Part shown: positions 25,319 to 34,800 of the stretch, piece after piece
Position numbering within the stretch: position 1 is the stretch's first letter
Layout of the letters: each line of letters opens with the position of its first letter
NCBI GenBank assembly: GCA_024233085.1
Contig: JACKQC010000010.1
Location: 1 to 64,000, forward strand
Direction: 5' to 3'
DNA length: 64,000 bases
Source: Akkermansiaceae bacterium
Lineage (GTDB): Bacteria > Verrucomicrobiota > Verrucomicrobiia > Verrucomicrobiales > DEV007
The notes under the pieces: model-generated
Told to the model about the DNA's origin: nothing
Database searches by the model: none
What the model saw: only the letters and a program-made list of their open reading frames with translations
Position numbers and translations under genes: made by a program

Positions 25319-27528
25319 AATCCACCGCCGTCATCCTGACCGCGATCCTGTTCGCCGAGGCCTGGCTCGCCCGCCAGGTCACGGGCTCCGCCGCGCAACT
25401 GGCGCTGACGCTCGGCGCGGCCGCGGCGGCGCTGCCGTTTCGGTTTTTCCCGATGGGCGGACGGATCGCCGCGCCGTCGCTGGGGGCTGTCGCCGGCGTC
25501 GCCGGGTGGCTGCTTTTCGCGCGCGGCTGGGTGCCGGTGTCGCTCTCGATGTTGCCGGCGATCTGGCACGCGGCCTTCGGCGCGCATCTGTGGCTCTGGC
25601 TGCGACGCCTGACCGGCGATGCCACGCCACCGCTTTCCACGACGCATCGCGGAGCGCTGCTCGCCGGCGGCGCCGTCGTGGCGTGGACGGTGGGGACGGT
25701 CGAGATATACGGCGCCTCGCCAACGATCGCGCGGACGGTGGCTTTCGCCGTTCTCGGCGGATCGCTGTGGCTGACGCTGCTGGCGGATCTGGCCCCGCCG
25801 CCCGGTCTTTCCACCCACACGCCGGCACAGGACGTCCGCGCCGGCCGGACACTACCTGTCATGCTCGCCCTGGGCGCGGCGGCTTGGCTGGCCGCGCTGC
25901 TCATCGGCCCCGCCCAGTGGACGGCCACGAAACTTTACGCCTGGATCGGAAAAGGCGACGACGTCACGCGGCTCGACGAGTTGGACGGCCAGCGCCCGGC
26001 CCTGGAAAGCGGCGGCTCGGGGAATCTCGGGAACGGCCGCGAACTCCCCCGCCGCGCCGACATCCGCCTCAACGAGACGCTGCGTTTTTACCTCCACCTC
26101 GACCGGCGCGATCCGCCCGCGTTCGCGGACCTGGTCTCGCGCCCCGTCCACATCCGCACCTCCACGCTCGCGGTGTTTCAGGGAGACGGCCGGCTCGGGC
26201 CGCTGCGGACCAACGAATGGCGCTACGATTCCGACGACGGCGAAGCCGACGGGGTGCTGCGGCTGATGGAATTTCGCGACACCGCCGCCGACGCCGCGCT
26301 TCCCTACACCGTCTATCTCGAGGATCGCGACACGCGGGCGATCCCGCTGCTGCCGCGAACCGGGCGCGTGCATCTCGACTCGCTCTACACCTACGCCGAC
26401 GACTGGTATCAACTGGCCCTGCCCGACGAGCGGACCCGCGTGAAGTTCCAGGGCTTCGCCGCGCCGGTCAGCCTGGACACGCTGATCGCGGCGGGGAAAG
26501 CCGGCGCGATCCGGCCCGGCCCGGCCCCCGCGGCCTGCCTCCAACTGCCCGGCAGCGCGCTGGACGCGCGAATCGCCCGCCTGACCGCCGAACTCGCCGC
26601 GCCGGGAGGGTCGACCGCCGCGCAATTGGAACGACTGCGGGACGGCCTCCGCGCCCGCTGCCGCTACACCCTGCGATACGAGAACCCGGAGGACCGCGAA
26701 CCGCTCGACAACTTCCTCTTCGGCGAGCGCGCCGGCCACTGCGAGCTGTTCGCCGCGGCGACCGCGCTGATGCTCAGGACGCTGGGCATTCCCTCCCGCG
26801 TCGCCTACGGCTATTGCGGCGGCGAGCTCGACCGAAGCCGGCGCCTGCTCGCCTTTCGCGAGAGCGATTTCCACGCCTGGGCCGAGGTCTATCTCGACGG
26901 GCCGGGCTGGACGATTTTCGACACCACGCCGGGCGGGGAAGGCTCGCTCCGCGCTCCGGTTTCGCGGCCCCCCGGCCGGGCCAACGCCTTCGCCAACCTC
27001 GACCTCGCCGACTACGAGGACCTCGGCATCACCGTCGCCGAGACCGACAGCGGCACGTCCCGGGTCGTGATCGCGCTGCGCGGGGCGCTCGATTTTCTCT
27101 CCCTCCACTTCGCCGCGATCGCCGGCTCGCTGGGCATTCTCGCGCTCGGCCTCGGTCTCTGGAAACGCCGCTCGCGCCTCCACCGGTCGCGCGGCGGCTC
27201 CGGCGCCGCGCCCGACCCGTCGCTGGCCGCCTGGACAGTCGGATCGGGCGGCCTGGCGGGGGGAAAATGCCGCCCGCCCGGATTTCTCGATCTCTACCTG
27301 AAAACCTGCGCCAATCTGGGCCACCCCAAGCGCCCCGGCCAGACCCTGCGCGAATTCCTCGCCGATCTGAAGAATGCCGACGTCTGCGGCGACGAGTTCG
27401 ACGCGCTGACCGACTACCTCTACGCGGTTCGATACGGGGGACTCGCGCGCGACCGCGACCGCGAGCGAACTTTCGCCGAAACCGTGAAAACCTTCGCCGC
27501 CCGGCCGCCCCGTCCGGAGGAGGCGTGA
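25315..27528 (+). CDS. Transglutaminase-like membrane protein
   Basis: 737 residues from an ATG overlapping the DUF58 stop (ATGA). About six to eight transmembrane segments occupy residues 1-215. A large extracytoplasmic domain contains a complete transglutaminase core: Cys476 in AGHCELFAA, His520 in SDFHAWAEVY and Asp536 in IFDTTPGG. A further transmembrane segment follows near 595-615 (AAIAGSLGILALGLGLW), with a short cytoplasmic tail carrying a DUF4129-like helical end (RPGQTLREFLADL). The intact triad suggests catalysis, as protease, amidase or crosslinking enzyme, outside the membrane, powered or matured through MoxR and DUF58. The substrate is unknown. Confidence 0.9.
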   Translation: MKSTAVILTAILFAEAWLARQVTGSAAQLALTLGAAAAALPFRFFPMGGRIAAPSLGAVAGVAGWLLFARGWVPVSLSMLPAIWHAAFGAHLWLWLRRLTGDATPPLSTTHRGALLAGGAVVAWTVGTVEIYGASPTIARTVAFAVLGGSLWLTLLADLAPPPGLSTHTPAQDVRAGRTLPVMLALGAAAWLAALLIGPAQWTATKLYAWIGKGDDVTRLDELDGQRPALESGGSGNLGNGRELPRRADIRLNETLRFYLHLDRRDPPAFADLVSRPVHIRTSTLAVFQGDGRLGPLRTNEWRYDSDDGEADGVLRLMEFRDTAADAALPYTVYLEDRDTRAIPLLPRTGRVHLDSLYTYADDWYQLALPDERTRVKFQGFAAPVSLDTLIAAGKAGAIRPGPAPAACLQLPGSALDARIARLTAELAAPGGSTAAQLERLRDGLRARCRYTLRYENPEDREPLDNFLFGERAGHCELFAAATALMLRTLGIPSRVAYGYCGGELDRSRRLLAFRESDFHAWAEVYLDGPGWTIFDTTPGGEGSLRAPVSRPPGRANAFANLDLADYEDLGITVAETDSGTSRVVIALRGALDFLSLHFAAIAGSLGILALGLGLWKRRSRLHRSRGGSGAAPDPSLAAWTVGSGGLAGGKCRPPGFLDLYLKTCANLGHPKRPGQTLREFLADLKNADVCGDEFDALTDYLYAVRYGGLARDRDRERTFAETVKTFAARPPRPEEA

Positions 27529-27536
27529 GGCCCGGC

Positions 27537-28343
27537 TCAGGCCGGGAGCTTGACCGACCGCGTCGCGAGATACATGGGCATCCAGCCGTTGAGCGCGGTC
27601 GAATCGTCGTCCCAATCGTCCTCGTACAGGCCCGTCACCGCCAGCCCGGCGTCGCACTGGCCGCCGATCTGGTCCTGAAGACTGTGGCTGAATTCCAGGC
27701 TCATCTGCGCCTCGATCTGCATGGAGAGCAGCTCGTCCGCCATGTTTTCCACATCGCTGTAGGGCAGGCGATGAACCACCCGCAGCTCCCCGGTTTCCTC
27801 CGCGTGGTAGTGGTCGAACATGAAAAAACACGGGTTCATGAAGCCCGCCAGGAGCCGTCCGCCCGGCCGCAACACCCGGGCGCACTCCTTCCAGATCGGG
27901 CGCACCGCCTCGGCGAAGACATTGCTGACCGGGTTGAAAACCAGGTCGAACGACGCGTCCGGAAGCGCCGACAAATCCGCCATGTCCGCCTGGATGGTCG
28001 TCAGTTCGAGCCCGTGGCGCTCCGCCAGTTCGGCGTCCTTTTCCAACTGCACGTCGGACCCGTCGAGCGAAGTCACCCGCGCCCCGGCGGCGGCGAAAAC
28101 CGGCGCCTGCTGCCCCCCGCCCGACGCCAGCGCGAGGAGATCGAGCCCATCCAGGCGCGGATGCGAGGCCGGAAACCAATCCGCCGGCACCGGCTTGTTC
28201 GGCGTCAGGATGACCGACCAATCCCCGGCCCGGGCCCGTTCGATCACAGCGTCCTCGACGGGGGTGCTCCAGCGGCAGCCCTCCATCGACTGGAAATTCC
28301 ACGCCACACGGTTGTATTCGAAGATATTCACCGGCGCCACCAT
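27537..28343 (-). CDS. SAM-dependent class I methyltransferase
   Basis: 268 residues from the ATG at 28343 (MVAPVNIFEYNRVAWNF); an upstream in-frame ATG at 28379 would add 12 residues. Motif I reads DLLALASGGGQQAPVFAAAG with the acidic strand end VTSLDGSDVQ. Then come IQADMADLSALPDASFDLVFNP and LRPGGRLLAGFMNP, all class I Rossmann features. The N-terminal NRVAWNFQ with CRWSTPV resembles methyltransferases of the UbiE/Methyltransf_11 type acting on small molecules. The substrate is unknown. It converges on the transglutaminase gene with eight bases between the stops. Confidence 0.85.
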   Translation of the reverse strand: MVAPVNIFEYNRVAWNFQSMEGCRWSTPVEDAVIERARAGDWSVILTPNKPVPADWFPASHPRLDGLDLLALASGGGQQAPVFAAAGARVTSLDGSDVQLEKDAELAERHGLELTTIQADMADLSALPDASFDLVFNPVSNVFAEAVRPIWKECARVLRPGGRLLAGFMNPCFFMFDHYHAEETGELRVVHRLPYSDVENMADELLSMQIEAQMSLEFSHSLQDQIGGQCDAGLAVTGLYEDDWDDDSTALNGWMPMYLATRSVKLPA

Positions 28344-28518
28344 GATCGCGACGTTTCCCGAGAGCAAGGGACGGCTCACCGCGGACCGCCCGCCACTGCG
28401 CGGATTTTTTCCGCCTTCGCGCCTATCTTAAACAAATCCGCAAAAATGACGCCGCCGCGCCATTGACGGCCGCGGACATGAGTTTTAACCCGTTCTGCGC
28501 GAATCTCTCCCCCTTTTT

Positions 28519-29466
28519 ATGAATCCTGCTCCCCGCCCGTCGCCTTCCCGCCGCTCTCTTTTCCTGTTCGTCTTTCTGTTTGTCGGACTGCTCGGCGGTT
28601 TGGCCGGAGCCGCCGATGGGGACAATGCCGCGAAGGAAGCCGCCGCCTTCGACTGGCGCGCGTTTCTGGCCCCGTTTCACACCGTCACCCTGCATCTGCC
28701 GATCGGTTTCATCACGATCGTGGTGATTCTCGAGATTTACCATTGGCTGAAGCCTTCCGAGCCGATTCGGCGGGCCATCGGACTCATCCTCTGGATCAGC
28801 GCCCTCAGCGCCATCCAGGTGACCGTCTTCGGCCTGTTCCGCGCCAGCGGGGGTGGCTACGAGCCCGTGACGCTGGAAAACCACGAGAATTGGGGCATTG
28901 CCGTTTCGGTCGCCACGGTGGTCCTGGCCTTGGTCCACGCCTTCGCCTACCGGCCGGCCGAGGCGCCAAGAAAGGCGCTCGCCGCGGGATACCGGCTGAT
29001 GTTGATCGGCGATCTGGTGCTGCTGACCATCGCAGGCCACTACGGCGGAAACCTGACCCACGGCTCGAAATACCTCACCGAAGGCGCCCCCGAATGGGCG
29101 AAAAAATGGCTCGAAGAACACGAAGGGGCCGCCCCGAAAGGCGGCGAAAGCTCCGGCGCGGCCGCCGGCGGCGTCTATGCCGCGACGATTCAGCCCGTGT
29201 TCGAAAAGAAATGCCACAGTTGCCACGGCCCGGAAAAGCAGAAGGGCGAGTATCGAATGGACACCGCCGAGGGGCTTTTCAAGGCGGGCGACAGCGAGAT
29301 CGAGCCCATCGTGGCCAACAGCCCGATGGAAAGCTACCTCGTCGAACTCATCACCCTGCCCGCGGACGACGACGACGTCATGCCGCCCGAGGGCAAGGAG
29401 GCCCTCACGCCCGACGAGACGATGGCCATCATCCGCTGGATCTGGGACGGGGCGAAACTGGATTGA
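28519..29466 (+). CDS. Membrane protein with DUF2231-like domain and Planctomycete-type cytochrome c
   Basis: 315 residues. A hydrophobic stretch at 12-30 is a signal peptide or first helix. Residues 50-180 hold four membrane helices with FHTVTLHLPIGFITIVVILE and a terminal AGHYGGNLTHG, as in DUF2231-type membrane domains. A linker leads to a single c-type haem motif CHSCH (232-236) followed by GPEKQKGEYRMDTAEGLFKAG, the hallmark of the Planctomycete cytochrome C domain (PSC1 type). VMPPEGK near 290 offers the distal Met ligand. The protein should bring an electron-transfer module to the outer face of the cytoplasmic membrane. Electron partners are not encoded next to it. Confidence 0.85.
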   Translation: MNPAPRPSPSRRSLFLFVFLFVGLLGGLAGAADGDNAAKEAAAFDWRAFLAPFHTVTLHLPIGFITIVVILEIYHWLKPSEPIRRAIGLILWISALSAIQVTVFGLFRASGGGYEPVTLENHENWGIAVSVATVVLALVHAFAYRPAEAPRKALAAGYRLMLIGDLVLLTIAGHYGGNLTHGSKYLTEGAPEWAKKWLEEHEGAAPKGGESSGAAAGGVYAATIQPVFEKKCHSCHGPEKQKGEYRMDTAEGLFKAGDSEIEPIVANSPMESYLVELITLPADDDDVMPPEGKEALTPDETMAIIRWIWDGAKLD

Positions 29467-29508
29467 TCCGGGCCGCCGGCTCCATCCCGCGACGGGTTTT
29501 TCCCGCTC

Positions 29509-29548
29509 ACTCAACAGGGTTAGGTCACCGACCCAACCCTGTTCGGTC
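29509..29548. repeat. CCAACAGGG palindromic element, copy 6, overlapping the mscS 3' end
   Basis: ACTCAACAGGGTTAGGTC and inverted GACCCAACCCTGTTCGGTC are separated by three bases. The right-hand unit encodes the last residues of the MscS protein (DRTGLGR) and its stop codon, so the element has become the 3' end of that gene. Confidence 0.85.
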
Positions 29549-30355
29549 CGGGGCGGAAACGGTGTGAACGGTGAGTTGCGGATAGGGAATCTCGATGCCG
29601 GCCTCGCCGAAGCGGCGTTTGAGGTCTTCCTGGATCGAATTTTTCAGGTCGAGGTAGTTTTCCTTCGCCACCCACACGCCGAAGAGAAAATCGATCGAAG
29701 AATCGCCGAAGCCGTTGATGACGATGGCGGGAGCGGGTTCCATGAGGCAGAGGGGATTGTCGCGGGCGATTTCGGTCAGCAGCTCGCGGACGCGCGGCAG
29801 ATCCTCGCGGTAGGAGACGCCGATATTCAGATCGACCCGCCGGACGGGGAAGCGGGTGTTGTTGACGATCTCGGATTTGATGAGCGTCTCGTTGGGCAGC
29901 CGGACGTAGCGATTGTCGAAGGTGCGGAGCTTCACCGAGAGGGTGTCGATGGAAAGCACGACCCCGGTGACGCCGCCGACGGCGATGACATCGCCGACTT
30001 CGAAGGGGCGCTCGGCGATGAGAAAAAGACCGCTGATGACATTCGACACGCTGGTCTGGGAGGCAAACGCGAGGGCGAGCCCGATGATTCCCGCGGCCCC
30101 GAGCAGAGGGGCGAGACTGAAACCCAGCTGGTTGAAAACGAGCAGGGCGATCAGGATCACCCCCGCGTAACGCAGGAGTTTACCGACCACCATGCCGCGC
30201 TGGGCGTTGAAATGTTTCCCGACGAGCCGGGTCGCCCCGTTCGAGGCGGCCAGCAGCACCGGCAGGGCGATCAGCAGCAGAAATCCCACCCGCAGGGCCA
30301 CGGCGAGGCGCTCGGCGGTGAGCCAGTGACTGAGTTCCTTGATCGGGATTTCCAT
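29525..30355 (-). CDS. mscS: Small mechanosensitive channel MscS
   Basis: 276 residues, close to the size of E. coli MscS. Three transmembrane segments occupy residues 20-125. The pore-lining TM3 reads GAAGIIGLALAFASQ with the following TSVSNVISGLFL, rich in Gly and Ala as required for packing. The beta domain follows (RPFEVGDVIAVGGVTGVV, LRTFDNRYVRLPNETL), then the alpha/beta vestibule. The channel opens under membrane tension to release solutes during osmotic down-shock. The final seven residues derive from a palindromic repeat, so the C-terminus differs from relatives. A DUF432 gene lies 41 bases upstream on the same strand and is probably co-transcribed. Confidence 0.92.
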   Translation of the reverse strand: MEIPIKELSHWLTAERLAVALRVGFLLLIALPVLLAASNGATRLVGKHFNAQRGMVVGKLLRYAGVILIALLVFNQLGFSLAPLLGAAGIIGLALAFASQTSVSNVISGLFLIAERPFEVGDVIAVGGVTGVVLSIDTLSVKLRTFDNRYVRLPNETLIKSEIVNNTRFPVRRVDLNIGVSYREDLPRVRELLTEIARDNPLCLMEPAPAIVINGFGDSSIDFLFGVWVAKENYLDLKNSIQEDLKRRFGEAGIEIPYPQLTVHTVSAPDRTGLGR

Positions 30356-30396
30356 GGGATTCGCGGTGAACTTCGAAAAAAAAACGGCGCCGCCGG

Positions 30397-31200
30397 TCAA
30401 TCCTCGTCGCCCGGCCACAGGCTGAGCCGTTGCAGCGACCGAAAGGTCCGCGCCACCAGCCCGGTGGCCGGCGCCTCCCGACGGAATCCGACCCGGCGCC
30501 CCCCGGCGGCCTCCGGCGGCGGCCCCCGGCGGATGGTGATCTCGCTGCGCGCGGCCCCGCCCCGAAAAACGGCCCGCGTCTCGTTCGACCACAGGACGCC
30601 GTCCTTTTCGTAGAGCGCGAGCCCGCCGACTCGCAGACAGACGCGGCTCACGGGCAGCACATCGGTGGAGCCGTTCACGATGCGCACCGGCGCGCGCACC
30701 CGGGGCGCGTCCTCGCCCGGAGTCGCTTCCACTTCGCGGCGCGCGATGGTCGGCAGCCAGTAGCAAAGTTCGCCGTCCTCCAACTCGCCGAACCAGGTCT
30801 GCGAGAGCGTTTCGGTGGGAAACTCGCGCAGCACGACCGGTTCGTCGGCGTTTCCACCGCTGGAGAGTTCCACCGCCGCCACCAGCGGCACCATCACGAA
30901 AATCCTCGCCTCCGCCCCCGGCGCGACATGGAAGGGCTGTTCGGGCCCCACGACGACGGGACGGTCGGGCAGTCGCGGCGCGAGATGAAGGGTCGTCACT
31001 CCTTCCTTCACCGCCCAACGATACCAGAGGAGGTCGGTGTCGTTCGGCCGTGAATCGTCATCTTTTTCGCTGGCGAGCAGAATTTCGTCACCGTCGCGCC
31101 GGCAGTGGAGGGTCAATCGCCCGATGGAAAAACGACGAATCTCTCCGTCTTCGAGCGCGCATTCCCCCCAGGCGGCGGGTTCGAGACGGGCAATCGGCAT
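30397..31200 (-). CDS. DUF432 family protein, partner of MscS
   Basis: 267 residues, MPIARLEPAAWGECALEDGE. The motifs RAPVRIVNGSTDVLPVSRVCLRV and LALYEKDGVLWSNETRAVFRGG match DUF432, a beta-rich soluble family first defined in archaea. In many genomes DUF432 genes adjoin an mscS gene, as here (41 bases apart, same strand). It might modulate the channel or sense envelope or osmotic state, but its function is not established. There is no signal peptide or membrane segment. The ATG at 31200 was chosen because upstream residues in the frame do not look like coding sequence. Confidence 0.7.
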   Translation of the reverse strand: MPIARLEPAAWGECALEDGEIRRFSIGRLTLHCRRDGDEILLASEKDDDSRPNDTDLLWYRWAVKEGVTTLHLAPRLPDRPVVVGPEQPFHVAPGAEARIFVMVPLVAAVELSSGGNADEPVVLREFPTETLSQTWFGELEDGELCYWLPTIARREVEATPGEDAPRVRAPVRIVNGSTDVLPVSRVCLRVGGLALYEKDGVLWSNETRAVFRGGAARSEITIRRGPPPEAAGGRRVGFRREAPATGLVARTFRSLQRLSLWPGDED

Positions 31201-31279
31201 ACGCCTCCCACCGTGGCATGGGCGCGGCGCTTTGTCGAACCGTCCGTGCCCTCCGCCCGGCGGCACGATGTCGTGCCCC

Positions 31280-31723
31280 CTATTCGTATGGGGCGCGGAG
31301 TTGGTCGATCTGCTGCTGGTACTGTTTTTTGACGTCCTCCTCCTTTTCGACCTGGTTTTCGTAGAATCGGATGCGGCTCTCGAGCGAGGAGGTCTCCTTT
31401 TTTCGGTCGGCGTCGGATTTTCCGATCCCCCGTCTCCCCGGTCCACCGAAGCCACCATCCTGCGACTCCGACAGCTCTTGCCTCGCTTTGTCGATGGTCT
31501 CCTGTGCCTTGTCGATTTTGGTCTGGGATTTCGCCACCTCTGCCTCCAGCGCCGCGACGCGGGCGATTACCTGGGGTGAAGGCTTCGGCTTGGCCGGCGG
31601 CTGAGGCTTCGGAGCGACCAGTTCCGGCTCGGGAGGGGCGGCCAACTGCGACTCCGGTTTACTGCATCCGCCCGCGGCGAGGAACAGCGCGGCGGCGGTC
31701 AAACACACGATCTGGGACTTCAT
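31280..31723 (-). CDS. Small coiled-coil lipoprotein
   Basis: 147 residues with a lipoprotein signal (LTAAALFLAAGGC; acylated Cys near residue 20). A Pro-rich linker (PEPELVAPKPQPPAKPKPSP) leads to two charged heptad-like helices: VIARVAALEAEVAKSQTKID and SLESRIRFYENQVEKEEDVK. A Gly-rich loop (GGFGGPGRRG) joins them. The predicted structure is a membrane-tethered helical hairpin, similar in design to small envelope spacer lipoproteins; the specific role is unknown. It is transcribed away from dnaE2, with which it shares the promoter region at 31724-31847. Confidence 0.7.
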   Translation of the reverse strand: MKSQIVCLTAAALFLAAGGCSKPESQLAAPPEPELVAPKPQPPAKPKPSPQVIARVAALEAEVAKSQTKIDKAQETIDKARQELSESQDGGFGGPGRRGIGKSDADRKKETSSLESRIRFYENQVEKEEDVKKQYQQQIDQLRAPYE

Positions 31724-31808
31724 GGGTTTCAGTCTATCGGATTTCCGCCTTCGATCTCAACTTTTTCGGCGAATTTTTTCGGAAAAACGCCTTCCTCACG
31801 GGAATTTC

Positions 31809-31837
31809 TTGAAACTGATCTTTTGAACACTTATCTT
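31809..31837 (+). promoter_or_regulatory. Putative sigma70-type promoter of dnaE2
   Basis: TTGAAA (31809-31814) and TATCTT (31832-31837) are separated by 17 bases, a good match to the sigma70 consensus. The -10 box ends ten bases before the ATG, implying a leader of only a few bases. I did not see a convincing LexA operator. Confidence 0.45.
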
Positions 31838-31847
31838 TTCTCCCGTC

Positions 31848-34800
31848 ATGCCCGCCGTTCCCTATGTCGAACTCCACGCCCGCAGCGCGTTTTCCTTTCA
31901 TCGGGGCGCCTCGCATCCGGAGGAACTCGTGCGCGAGGCGGCGGCCCTCGGGTATCCGGCCCTGGCGATCACGGACCGCGACGGAGTTTACGGTTCGGCG
32001 CGGGCGCACTACGCGGCGATGGAGCTGAAGCGCGAGCGGGGCCTCGACTTCCGCGCCATCGTGGGCGCGGAGCTGACGCTCGAGGGCGAGCTGGCTCTGC
32101 CCGTGCTCGTCCGCACGCGCGCCGGCTACCAGACGCTCTGCCGGCTGATCACCCAGGCCAAACTGCGCGGCCTCTCGAAGACCGATGTCGCGCGTGTCGC
32201 CGAGACGGGACCGCTTTTCCATGGCACGGCCCGGGTGCCGGACGCGGAATTTCTCAATCCCCGCAAGGAAGGCCGCGTGCGCTGGTCCGATCTGGAGGAA
32301 TTCATCGAGCCAAACGGCGACCTCATCGCCCTGACCGGGGACGAGGAGGGCCCCATTCAGCGGGCGCTGGCCGCCGGCGACGACGCGGGAGCCGATGAAA
32401 GACTGCGGCGCCTGACGCGCTTGTTCGGCCGGGAAAATGTCGGCGTCGAAATCCAGCGCCATCTCGTCCGCGGCGAACGCCTCGCCAACCGCCGGCTTAT
32501 CGATCTGGCCGGCGCGCACGGCCTGAAACTCGTCGCCTCCAACAGTGTGGTGTCGGCCACCCCGCGGGGCCGGGTCGTGGCCGACGCCTTCGCCTGCCTG
32601 CGGCATCACACGACTCTCGACGCGGCGGGTTCCCGGCTGGCGCGCAACGCCGAGCGCCACCTCAAACCGCCGCCGCGGATGCGCGAGCGTTTCGCCGACC
32701 TGCCCGACGCGCTGACCCACACCCTGCGCCTGGCGGACCGGATCGAGTTCACCCTGGAGAATCTCGGCTACCGCTTTCCCGATTATCCCGTGCCCGACGG
32801 CCATGACACGGCGAGTTTCCTCCGCGAACGGACCTACCTCGGCGCCCGCGAACGCTACGGGAAAATCACGCCAAAAATCCGCCGCCAGCTCGACCACGAA
32901 CTCGACCTGATCGGACGGCTCGGCTTCCGCGGCTATTTCCTCATCGTCTGGGACATCGTCAATTTCGCGCGCGCGAAGAATATCCTCATCCAGGGGCGCG
33001 GCTCGGCGGCGAACTCGGCCGTCTGCTACTGCCTGCGCATCACGGCCGTCGACGCCATCGCCCAAAAGCTGCTCTTCGAGCGGTTTCTTTCCGAGGGGAG
33101 AAACTCGTGGCCGGACATCGATCTCGACCTGCCCAGCGGCGACCGGCGCGAGGCGGTGATCCAGGGCGTTTTCCAGCGCTACGCCCCGCGCGGCGCGGCC
33201 ATGACGGCCAATGTCATCACCTACCGCGGCCGCTCGGCCATGCGCGAGATGGGCAAGGTCCTCGACATTCCCGAGGACACCCTGGGCCGTTTCTCCGACG
33301 CCTGGGGCAGCGGCCATGCCACCACGGAGGCCGACCTGATGGAGCGCGTCCGCGAGGCCGGTCTCGACACCGCCCACCCGCGGCTGCCGGCCCTGATCCA
33401 CCTTTACCGGAAAGTGCACGGTCTGCCCCGCCATCTGGGACAACACTCGGGCGGCATGATCGTTTCCGACCGCGGACTCGACACCGTCGTGCCGCTGGAA
33501 AACGCCAGCATGGAAGACCGCCGCGTCGTCCAGTGGGACAAGGACGACTGCGAGGACCTCGGCATCGTCAAAGTCGACCTGCTCGGGCTCGGCATGCTGG
33601 CGGCGATGCAGGACACCGTCGAGTTGTGCCGAAAACGCGGCCGTCCCGTCGATCTGGCCCGCATTCCGAAGGATGACCCCGCCACCTACGACAGCCTCCG
33701 CCGCGCCGACACCATCGGCGTCTTCCAGGTCGAGTCCCGCGCCCAGATGGCCACCCTGCCGCGGATGAAACCGCGCGAATTCTACGATCTCGTCGTCGAG
33801 GTCGCCATCATCCGCCCGGGCCCCATCGTCGGCGGGATGGTGCATCCCTACCTGAACCGCCGCAACGGCGCCGAGCCGGTCGATTTCATCGACGAGCGCT
33901 TCCGGCCCGCGCTCGAGCGCACCCTCGGCGTGCCGCTTTTCCAGGAGCAGGTCCTGCAGATGGCCATGATCGCCGCCGACTTCAGCGGCAGCGAGGCCGA
34001 GGAGCTGCGCCGCGCCATCAGTTTCCACCGGTCCGAGGAACGCATGACCAAAGTGATGGCCAAACTGCGCGCCGCCATGGACCGCAAGCGGGTGGCCCGC
34101 GAAATCCAGGACCGCATCGCCGCCTCGATCTCCAGCTTCGCCCTCTACGGCTTCCCCGAGAGCCACGCCATCAGCTTTGCCCTGATCGCCTACGCCAGCG
34201 CCTGGCTGAAGGTTCACCGCCCCGCCGAATTCTACACCGGCCTGCTGAACAACCAGCCGATGGGCTTCTACTCGCCCGCCACCCTGGTCAAGGACGCCAA
34301 ACACCACGGCCTCCGCGTCCGGCCCGTCGATGTCACCGTCAGCGATCTCCTCTGCGCCGTCGAGGACGACCGCACCCTCCGGCTCGGCCTGCGCACGGTC
34401 AACGGCCTCGCCGGCCACACCGCCGAGCGCATCGCCGCCGAGCGCGCCCGGGCGCCCTTCTCCGGCCTGACCGACTTCCTCGTCCGCGCCCGGCCGTCGA
34501 GGGACGAGCGCCGCGCCCTCGCCAAGATCGGCGCCCTCAACGCCCTGCCCGAGGCTTTCCACCGCCGCGACGCCCTGTGGGCGGTCGAGCGTTTCGCCGA
34601 TCCGGACGACCTTTTCACCCGCGCCGAACTGACCGCCGGCGCCGAAACCGACTCGCCCGCCGACCGCCCGTCCGTCCTGCGGCCGATGGACGCCCTCGAG
34701 CGGCTCCAGGCCGACTACGACGGGCTCGGCCTCACCACCGGACCCCACCCGATGCGCCACGTGCGCGAGCGGCTCGATCCCGGAATTTTCCGCGCCACCG

